The notes under the pieces are model-generated. The model worked only from the letters and a program-made list of their open reading frames with translations. It was not told where the DNA came from and ran no database searches. Of a DNA stretch of 64,000 nt, positions 56,710 to 64,000 are shown piece after piece (the stretch's first letter is position 1; the number at the start of each line of letters is the position of its first letter). Location: NCBI GenBank assembly GCA_963693315.1, contig OY856186.1, positions 84,011,496-84,075,495 on the forward strand, written 5' to 3'. A program made the position numbers and the translations under genes. This DNA comes from Diogma glabrata. Taxonomy: Eukaryota; Arthropoda; Insecta; Diptera; Cylindrotomidae.

Positions 56710-57149
56710 CCCGGGTAGGAACTGCCAATGTTAAACAACGGACCAATCTCGCGCCAGTATTGGTGAGCGAAACCTTGGCTAGTTATCTTTGGGCCAGGTC
56801 TAGGCCAGTTGTGAAGCAAGGCTCCGTTTATTATATTACGTATTATTCACTAGCAGGTTAATGCATTGTAAACATGAGCAGGCCATATTATGTCTATTTT
56901 TATTTTCATGCGTGTTACCCTTTCCACACCCTCTTTCCACATATTTAAAAGAGGTCGGGAAACAAAATTGGTTTGGTAGACCTGGCCCAAATCGTATTTG
57001 TCAGACTTAACCCAAGCCTGGTTTGCGCCAGGACATCAGTCCAAGCATGGCCCAAGCTTCGGCCGTTTGAAAATGTTAAGCCAAGCCCAATCAAAAGCTA
57101 TGGCGCGATCTTGGCCCAGGCTTGGCCCTATAACTTTTTCTTACCCGGG
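56710..57149. mobile_element. Short-TIR element rich in GGCCCAAG/CCAGGC motifs, 440 bp
   Basis: Tips CCCGGGTA(G/A)GAA are inverted at both ends. The interior has many degenerate copies of TTGGGCCAGG and CCAAGC(C/A)TGG. No protein: frames on both strands here are motif artefacts. Tip style CCC(G/A)(G/A)GTA resembles the element at 7.48-12.72 kb. It sits inside the Harbinger element. Confidence 0.7.
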
Positions 57150-57325
57150 TTATGTCATAGAATGTTTTGGTAGTTTTGGTTATATATGTTGAAATTTATT
57201 TTTTATAAGGAACTGCCTCCAAATTTTTTTCGAAATTTTACTTAGAAACACCAAAACTAGAAGTAAACGAGCCTCGATAGAGCAAAAAGTTCGCCTTATA
57301 GAATTTATGGAGTAAGCCAAATTTA

Positions 57326-58287
57326 TTATAAAACCTTATTTATTCCCACATCACTATGAGGAAAACGTATATATTTTGTGCTCAAATTTGTGTCAATTGC
57401 CCTTGATACAACTTCAACGCACCTCGAAATGGAAGTTTGCGATAACGCTATGAGGGAATCATGCCCTACATTTTTTTGATATCCGTCTTTAGTGAAAATA
57501 TATCTATAATTAAATATGTTTTTACGCATACAATTTTAAAAACAATTAACCATTCGCTACTAGAGATTATTCTCGAGAATTCTTTTTCTCGATTTCTCAA
57601 AAATTCCCTATAGATTTTTATTTCTCATTTCTCAAGAAATTTTGCTTCATTTCTCGAGAATTTAAAAAAAAGTTAGAGACAAACAAAAATCACTCATTAA
57701 ATTTTTTTAAACCTTAAATTAAAATTTTTTAAAAATCACCAAGCTTTCTTGCAGTCAGCGCAACCCTTCTACAATTTTACGAAGGTTTCTGTCAGCATAA
57801 TTCATTAAATTAGCTTGAGAATTATGTTTTATCTTATAAACTAAAATTTTAAATTAGATAACAAACACTGTATTTGTTTTATATGATAAAACAAATATTA
57901 CATATTGACAGTGAGGACTCCTTTATCGATATGATGAAAATGATGAATCGCTGACGAATTATTAGAATATTCTTTTTTTTTTCGTATAATTTCCATAAAA
58001 GAACGTTTTCCCTTCTCAGTTTTTCCCGAGAAAGAGAAAACGTCGCGAAAAGCGCATCTCTATTCGCTACTATACGCTCAAAACGAAAGCCCCTGTAAAT
58101 AATCAGGAATGGCGCTATTTCGTTGGGACTTTTGCAAGAACGGCCGCAATTCTTCTATTAAATTATGAACCAAAAATTTTGTTAAACGATTATAACTTTT
58201 AAAGCAATCGGCAGACACATTAAGCGAGTTTTGTGCGTCTCTTAATCCTAATCGCGTCATTCGCAATCTCTTTACACGTAATTTCAT
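57326..58287 (-). pseudogene. Harbinger transposase N-terminal fragments
   Basis: Minus strand. 58,287-58,078 (69 residues) reads as the N-terminal region of HARBI1-like transposases: basic start, DAQNSLNVSADCFKSYNRLT, then a RPFLQKSQRNSAIP block. 57,529-57,326 continues with GYQKNVGHDSLIALSQTSIS, a SRCVEVVSRAI block and a YIRFPHSD block, the helix-turn-helix part. The two are separated by a 501-bp MITE and some lost coding sequence. The C-terminal DDE domain is absent, so no activity is possible. Confidence 0.75.
57562..58062. mobile_element. 501-bp MITE with 10-bp target duplication, rich in TTCTCGAGAA motifs
   Basis: Tips AGAGAT/ATCTCT are flanked by ATTCGCTACT on both sides (57,552-57,561 and 58,063-58,072). 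The left part has repeated TCTCGAGAATT/TTTCTCAAGAAAT words; the right end has TTCTCGGG and TCGCGA. A 9-10-bp duplication is typical of Mutator-like elements. It is inserted in the Harbinger remnant. Confidence 0.8.
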
Positions 58288-58966
58288 GCATCATTTTAAC
58301 TATTATATATTATTTGTATGTTATAAGAAAGTAATAATCACAAATCATTTTGACATTAAAATATCTTGCTGACAATAATTTTAGCTAGGACGCAATTTTT
58401 TTTTATAGAATACGATTTAAGCGTGCCAAGATAAATTTAAGCGTAAACTTTTAATTGTGTAAAATATATCACGTTTACACATTACAATTTATCTTGCTTT
58501 TTAGAAAATCAGGCTACAGGCCGAGTTGATTGATAATCATGTTCATGTTGTTGAGGAGTGGTTTTATACCACAACTTTTTCCTATCTCCACAAAGTTGAC
58601 AAAGGTGTTCCACCTCACGGATTGTAACCTTCAAGTACTCTCTGCGAACCTCTAATCGCAAATTAATACGAATTAGTATCAACAATTTAGCATTGCTCAT
58701 TGCAACCGCCAAAATATCAGACAATCTATAAAAGAACTGCAGAAAATCATCAAATACTTCAGTTGAGCTCTGTTTTCATCTCTACTCTAAATATAAATGC
58801 TTCTACGTCCAGACCGTCAGGTCTGCCGGAAAATTCTAAATTCCAATTACGAGTGGTTGTAGAGTGTTGATAGTTACGTTGTTATATTGAGAAGAAGCTA
58901 GAGGAGAATCAGAAAAGTGAAGTTGTGACGAAAGGAGATTAAGTGGATCAATAATGGCCCTCGAAG

Positions 58967-61338
58967 AAAGAAAAGACGAAGCCTATTGTCTAAGCGGAGA
59001 AAAATGTGATTTAGCATTTTGTGATTCTTAGATAAAAAATCTATTAGATCTAAAGATATATTCAATTTTATTTATCGTTCGTTTTTTGCATTTTTGTTTA
59101 GTTTTCCTTTAATTTTGAGGACTTTCCTTCCTCTCAAGTTTTTCTTACTTTTTTTATGATGACTTCAAATCCAGGCGATAAATACAATAAGCTTTACAAG
59201 ATATTAAAAAACAAACAAATAGTTTCAATTAACAGAATTTTATAGACACAATTAAGAGAATTTCATTTTTAGACATAACGTAAAATAAATACAACAATAT
59301 ATCACAAATGTTTTGGTTAAAACCAAAAACTACAATTAACATCAGAAGTGGACATCGATTAGCACAACCACACTATATTTCGTAGTTGTAATTCATTATA
59401 TATCCTTAGGTTTATCGTTAAACATTTCTTACAAGAACTCAAAATCTTTGTCAATAACTAATTACCAAACAACAAGTTGTTCTGAAAATTTTACGATATA
59501 AAAATTGATCAAATTCATTTTGCGACTAAAGTCTATTATATCTTTATTATTTTATAATCTGGTAAATCAATTAATTTTTTCTGAAAAACAAACTCACAAA
59601 AAAATTGTTTACCTACGTCATCATAACTGAAATAAAATCAATCGAGGTTTTTTAAAAAAACGAAGAGATAAATTCTTCAAATTTCAATTCGACCAAATTT
59701 TTAACAAAATATGTAACCCGTATTTTTGTATAAAAAGATACTAAAACCAACATCAGCGTTTTTTTCCACCCTCGTACTTTCTATTTATATCGATCAAAGA
59801 CTTAAGAAAAATTTAGGACAAAAAAATAAGGAATTGTTATACTTCAATCTGTTTCCAGACACTATGAAGTGAGCAACCTCTTTAACGTGTTGAAGGATTG
59901 AATTACTGCTTACTAACTAAATCATTCTTCTCGTGTTATTTTTTTCTGAATAAATGATTTTATTTTTTAGTTTGTTTGGAAGGAATAAATAAAAGACATG
60001 CGCGATAAGGAAGGGTACGAGTCTAAACTTTTATGAAATGTTTCCCTAAAATGTTGGGAAATATTTAAGGGGAATATATAAAATTATTTGTTGACGTTGA
60101 TAATCGTCTGTAAGAATATTTTTTAACTTTCATATAAACTTCTAGTGTAGCAGGAGATGGAGATAGCGTAGACTATTGTAAAACAAAAACGAAAGAATAT
60201 TGAAATCTATATGCGAGTACGAAAGTTTAAGACAAGTATGTAAGCTACTACTTTTATATATCCGAGAGAATGTTTAAATCGTGAGACAAAAACACAAAAC
60301 ATACTTTCTTATTTCATATAGTTCTTTCTACAATTTTGAATTTTCTAATTTATTTGAACTATAAACTATTTATTAAACCATGCCATGACGTTTATTTGGA
60401 TTCCTAAAAATATATTTGATCGTTTTTATTGCATGCATATATGTTATTTAATAGAGTTTCTTTGTTTATTGTTTTTTCTGGATTAAAATCTATGAAAAAT
60501 AGAACATATCATTAAAAGCAAATTTTATAGCTATTAAATTAAAAGATAGCGGGATACATCATTTGGTGACCTTTGACGTCGGTTTTCACTGACAAACAAA
60601 TTTTCAAGCTCTGCGTTTTGAAAAGCTTATGCTTATATAGTTCCAGGTTAAAAGTTATCAACACTGGGAGTGGCACCACGCGCACCATCAAATAGCCGAT
60701 ATATTACGGAATAACAAGGTCATAAGAAAATAATTACCGCTTTATGAGAATATTCCAACTTTATTGTTAAAAAAAACAACTTCATCATCAAGAAATTTTT
60801 GTTTGTATTGAACAACAATCATTATTTCAACATTTAAAATAAAACAATTATATTACGTATTATTCATTACGTTTAACTTTATTGAAATCAGCTGTAATAT
60901 AAATCATCTGTAATAATATGATCAATTAACTGAATAGTTTTTTTGTTCAAACTCAAATTTAATAAAATTCACACATTCAACAAACAAATATTAAATCAAC
61001 AATAACGACAAGTAAGCAAAGTATCAGAGGATCAACATGATCTATCATCAGGATCAACGACATTCACAAATAAACATTTACGTTTTTATCTTTTAACTTT
61101 AAATTGCATTTTAATTTTGAATTAACGTAAAATTTACTATTTTTTTACTTTTTATATATATTTTTTTAATGCGATTTTTTCTGTGCCTTTGTAGCTGAAA
61201 ATTACAATCGACAAACTTTTTTTACTTTTACAAACGCGCTAGCATTGAATAATCAGATTTTTTTCGTACACTATTTACTTATCTACGGTCTATTTTTACC
61301 CGTTTATTGTATAATATATCCTCGAACGACAACCAAAA
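58967..61338. other. AT-rich sequence, no feature seen
   Basis: About 2.4 kb with no coding, RNA or clear repeat signal recognised. Confidence 0.5.
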
Positions 61339-61692
61339 ATGGAAGACAAAAACAAAACGAACACCTCTCAAGGTATCAAATATGACGCCTCTTTGGAGCA
61401 TGGTGTCTTGTCTAATGTAAAATTGCAACCACTGTGGACAAGAAGACAGATTTGGTTTCGCGTCTCTAGACAAACGTTTGAAATCCAGGGTAACAAACAA
61501 GATGAGCAACGCTACCTGTACTTGTTGCATGCACTCACTCCTGAGATTTGCGAAATGGTTTCGGATGTAATCGACAACTTGCACGAAATCAATAAATACG
61601 AGGTGCTAAAACAAGCACTATTGGAAAGACTATCACCTACTGTTGAAAGACGACTAGAGATACCACTGACAGTTCAAGACCATCCCGACTAG
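61339..61692 (+). pseudogene. Ty3/gypsy-type Gag N-terminal fragment
   Basis: A 117-residue frame opens with Met and a short hydrophilic leader, then carries the capsid-like signature of insect gypsy Gag: PLWTRRQIWFRV, FEIQGNKQDEQRYLYLLHAL, TPEICEMVSDVI, NKYEVLKQALLERL. Intact relatives continue into more capsid, a zinc knuckle and pol; here the similarity stops near 61,680 and an unrelated repeat follows. A different lineage from the gag remnant at 55.8-58.97 kb. No LTR was identified. Confidence 0.75.
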
Positions 61693-61694
61693 CA

Positions 61695-62350
61695 TTCTGT
61701 AAGGGCTCAGATCTGGACCGGATACGGCTTTCCCTGCTACTGATATGGACTGGATCAGGCACACTGAACAGGCGCTGATCAGTAATTTAACGCCTCACAC
61801 TATGCAAGCCGGATCAGGCAGCCATACCAGAACCAAACCAGGTCCAGATCATTTAAAATGGGGCATTTGCTGTTCTACATACATTAGAGAAAAATATTCT
61901 AACTTTATACTTACCCATACATGTTCATAACGCAGAGAAGCGATAACATAAGTATATTTAAAATTTCGCAAACTATCTATATCGTAAATGGATAATACTA
62001 ATAGTAAATTTTAAGCAAATGAAATTTATTCATATGAAATAGGGCTCAGATCAGGACAAATAGGGCCTTAATTGGAAAATCAGATATGATTCTGATCCGG
62101 TACTGGTCCGGGATTTACTACTAGGAGTGAGATAGGTCTTCAAAATCCGGGTCGAATCAGGACAAATACGGCGCCCTAGTAGTGATATCAGGTATGATTT
62201 CTGATAGGGTTCGGATGCAAATGCCCTATTAGGATTTACCTTATTACACCCTGATCCGGCCCGAAACCTAAACAAATTGCAAGTCGGGATGTGTACCAGA
62301 ACCCTTCGGAGAAACTGCGCCACATAAAAATCGGGAAAAATCAAAAAAGG
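61695..62350. repeat. Iterated-motif blocks built on CTGATCCGG/GGATCAGG
   Basis: Two blocks (61,695-61,870 and 62,040-62,300) contain many degenerate copies of GGATCAGG, GATCTGGACC and CTGATCCGG. Both begin AGGGCTCAGATC. Frames in them are artefacts. Confidence 0.6.
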
Positions 62351-62399
62351 AGTCAAATTCAAAAATTCACAGCACTTTCATTTTTTATCCGATTTGCGT

Positions 62400-62583
62400 C
62401 AACAGTATATCGTTGAAAAGGTAATTTAGTCTACTTTAAGATTCATTATTCAAAATTTAGTAATGCCTAACGAAAAGTGAGTCAAAATGTCAGTTTTAAT
62501 ATATTTTCACCCTTCGGCTCAAAACCTTACCTTTAATTTTTTTTTAAAGGTCAACAAATTACCTTTTTAACGATATACTGTTC
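62400..62583. repeat. Small inverted-repeat element, 184 bp
   Basis: ACAGTATATCGTTGAAAAGG on the left faces CCTTTTTAACGATATACTGT on the right. A related word ATATCGTTGGAAAGGTCATT stands alone at 49,136. Confidence 0.65.
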
Positions 62584-62938
62584 TTAATGGTATCTTGATT
62601 CGTTAGGTTTTTATTGAATTTTTTATGGGATATGCCATGAATTTTCAGTACAAAGTTTTACCGCATGAGTAAAAAATCGACCATATTCTCTATTCGGTGA
62701 CAGATAACTAACTAAATATCCCTTTCTTTTATAACCTCTAAAAACAAAAAATCCCAAAAAGTAACAACATGCTGAAACGATTAAAAATATAAAAGGTTAG
62801 AGCGACGAGGCGCCAATATTATTTGTTCCTTTTGAAATGTCTATTTATTTTTAATTCTCTTTATCTCTCTCCCTCTCAAAAATGAAAACAATGTTTTAAG
62901 AACTTAGGATATATAATCATTTTTTTTTTCTTTTTAGG
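62584..62938. other. AT-rich sequence, no feature seen
   Basis: No gene recognised; ends with a T-rich tract (62,922-62,935) that may be the A-rich tail of the LINE remnant that follows. Confidence 0.5.
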
Positions 62939-62939
62939 A

Positions 62940-63930
62940 AATGGGAATGATGCTGCATCTCAACCGTCACGGATTTTTAACTGAAAGAATGAGCACATTG
63001 TCAATGCGGATAACAACTGACAACTGTATCAGCTTTCAACTTCTAAACTTTTCATTAAGGAAGTTAGGGCATTCGTTCAACTTATTGGTGAGTTGTTCTA
63101 GTTTGCTGTCTGTGGCAAGCACCGTGTAGTCGTCTGCATATGATATAATGGTTGTATCAATTCTAGGGGAGTAAGAAGTCTGCTTAGGTAGAGGTTGAAA
63201 AGTGATGGAGAGAGAACTCCACCTTGAGGTGTCCTTTTTCTTAGTGCTCTCATAGAGTTTCTAAAATCCAGATATACTTACCGACCTTTTAAGTAGTTAC
63301 ACCACCAACGCTTTATTATGTCTGGCAAATTGGTATATAGAATGGCGTTTTGTAGTACGGTGTGCGACATTGTGTCAGACCTGAAAATAACTGCATGATC
63401 TCCATCAACGATATTCCTATAGAAAATTATAAAAAGTATGTTTTGAAATTAAATACACAGTTTACAGAAAAGCTAAGTAAACATTAAAAGGAGTTGTAGT
63501 CAGTCCTCAGACACTTTTGAAAACTTAAAGATGACAGAACTGAATATAGCAATTTTACAAACGTTGAGAAGGCAGTTATAAAAATCAAACCATCAAATGG
63601 CCATGTCAAAACACATTGGTCCCAAGGGAGCGAACTACCTCACAACAACACTAAATATTCTCCAGATACCGAATGTCTAGAAAACAGCAAAAGTTAGCAC
63701 TATTCTAAAACCCGCCAAACCTGCATCCTCATTGAAACACTTCTGCTACTAGGTATTTCAATTTCTTGTACCCTAGATTCACACCAACATGGCTTTCGAA
63801 GACAACACAACACAAATACCACTCTCTACAAACTTCACTATCAAATGAGCGATGGTCTGAACCAAAAACAGCTATAAGCAAGAACAATCTTATTCGCACT
63901 GGATTTATCAAAAGCGTTAAGGGGTTAACC
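62940..63930. pseudogene. LINE reverse-transcriptase remnant with 5' inversion
   Basis: Minus strand, 63,385-62,950: SDTMSHTVLQNAIL, KRWWCNYLKGR, TPQGGVLSPSLFNLYLSRL and, after a frame change, the catalytic YADDYTVLA. Plus strand, about 63,540-63,920: FTNVEKAVIKIKPSNG, a GPKGANYLTTTLNIL block in another frame, HQHGFRRQHNTNTTLY and FALDLSKA. In an intact RT the plus-strand part precedes the minus-strand part, and they meet exactly at LSKA(F)DT. So the 5' portion is inverted relative to the 3' portion. The frames are broken by shifts and stops; jockey-like affinity is likely. Confidence 0.8.
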
Positions 63931-64000
63931 CCTTCATAACTTTCCATAGGCTTTTACTTGGTCCGAAGTTGGATTTACTCACAAGCTGTCTTCACTTGCT
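63931..64000. other. Window end, no feature seen
   Basis: Contains the palindrome GGGGTTAACCCC just at the LINE boundary. Confidence 0.4.

Larger units (their letters stand above)
56273..58516 (-). mobile_element. PIF/Harbinger-type element, 2.24 kb, degraded, with two nested MITEs
   Basis: Terminal repeats: left TAGCCTGATTCTCTAA then GCAAGATAAA and TGTAAACGTG; right, read inward, TAGCCTGATTTTCTAA then GCAAGATAAA and TGTAA...GTAAACGTG. It is flanked by a CAG duplication (56,270-56,272 and 58,517-58,519). Three-base duplications are typical of Harbinger. Harbinger transposase fragments lie inside. It interrupts the gag remnant. Confidence 0.85.
55825..58966 (-). pseudogene. Ty3/gypsy-type gag remnant, interrupted by a Harbinger element
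   Basis: Minus strand. The first part (58,966-58,520) has a Gag capsid-like opening with NWNLEFSGRPDGLDVEAF (near 58,835) and, after a frame change, a 71-residue frame with LRLEVRREYL and IREVEHLCQLCGDRKKLW. The second part (56,272-55,825) resumes in the same frame once the Harbinger and its 3-bp duplication are disregarded. It has a damaged zinc knuckle in which two Cys codons are changed (one to a stop, near 56,105) and a CGKEDI..CPSC finger near 56,060. Gag packages element RNA in cytoplasmic particles. At least three internal stops make it a dead copy. No pol or LTR was found next to it. Confidence 0.7.

Noticed and set aside
56973..57192. Pro/Trp-containing frames of 64-66 residues
   Set aside because: They come from the iterated GGCCCAAG motif of a short-TIR element.

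Overview
This window looks like transposon-dense, gene-poor DNA from an insect, most likely a fly (Diptera). The evidence is an irritans-type mariner, several insect-type LINEs, Ty3/gypsy gag remnants, a PIF/Harbinger remnant, hAT and Tc1/mariner-type MITEs, very AT-rich sequence and long (TA)n tracts. I found no convincing host gene, rRNA or intact tRNA. The only open frame that looks intact and functional is the mariner transposase at 22,145-23,191. There is a 200-base assembly gap at 26,324-26,523.

Layout. 1.3-2.65 kb is a 174-bp tandem satellite, with stray monomers of the same family at 6.65 and 13.3 kb. 3.1-4.8 kb holds hairpins, a (TA)n tract and a snapback. 5.26-5.8 kb is an LTR with a tRNA-Lys-like primer site. 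7.48-12.72 kb is a short-TIR element full of AGAGCT-like motifs, interrupted by a LINE whose reverse-transcriptase palm is deleted. 13-14.8 kb carries a tRNA-like SINE fragment, satellite monomers and a foldback MITE. 18.0-18.4 kb is an almost perfect palindrome. 18.65-26.3 kb is a chain of inverted-repeat elements (called D, B and A here) joined by (TA)n tracts, and the intact mariner sits inside one tract.

29-33.4 kb has small repeats. 36.07-37.11 kb is a hAT-type MITE with a near-perfect 8-bp duplication, next to a 5'-truncated LINE at 37.2-38.3 kb. 39.3-45.57 kb is a second composite: D ends enclose element A, a (TA)n tract, element C (long TIRs, broken transposase, LINE inserted in it), a B fragment, another (TA)n tract and the other D end. 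48.2-49 kb is a LINE 3' part. 52.8-53.5 kb is a TA-flanked MITE. 55.8-58.97 kb is a gypsy-type gag remnant interrupted by a Harbinger copy with a CAG duplication, itself interrupted by two MITEs. 61.3-61.7 kb is another gag fragment. 62.9-63.95 kb is a LINE remnant with a 5' inversion.

The most unusual signals are these. (1) Hammerhead-ribozyme-like motifs occur at 18.2 kb (both strands), 32.15 kb and 26.7 kb. All have a very short or self-complementary stem III, the design known from dimer-forming hammerheads of Penelope-like elements. (2) There is a recurring class of small elements whose interior is built from degenerate copies of one short, often palindromic motif, a different motif in each element, with related tips. 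(3) Unrelated inverted-repeat families are chained through (TA)n tracts. Everything was read by eye; repeat boundaries are good to a few bases where a duplication is stated and to tens of bases elsewhere.
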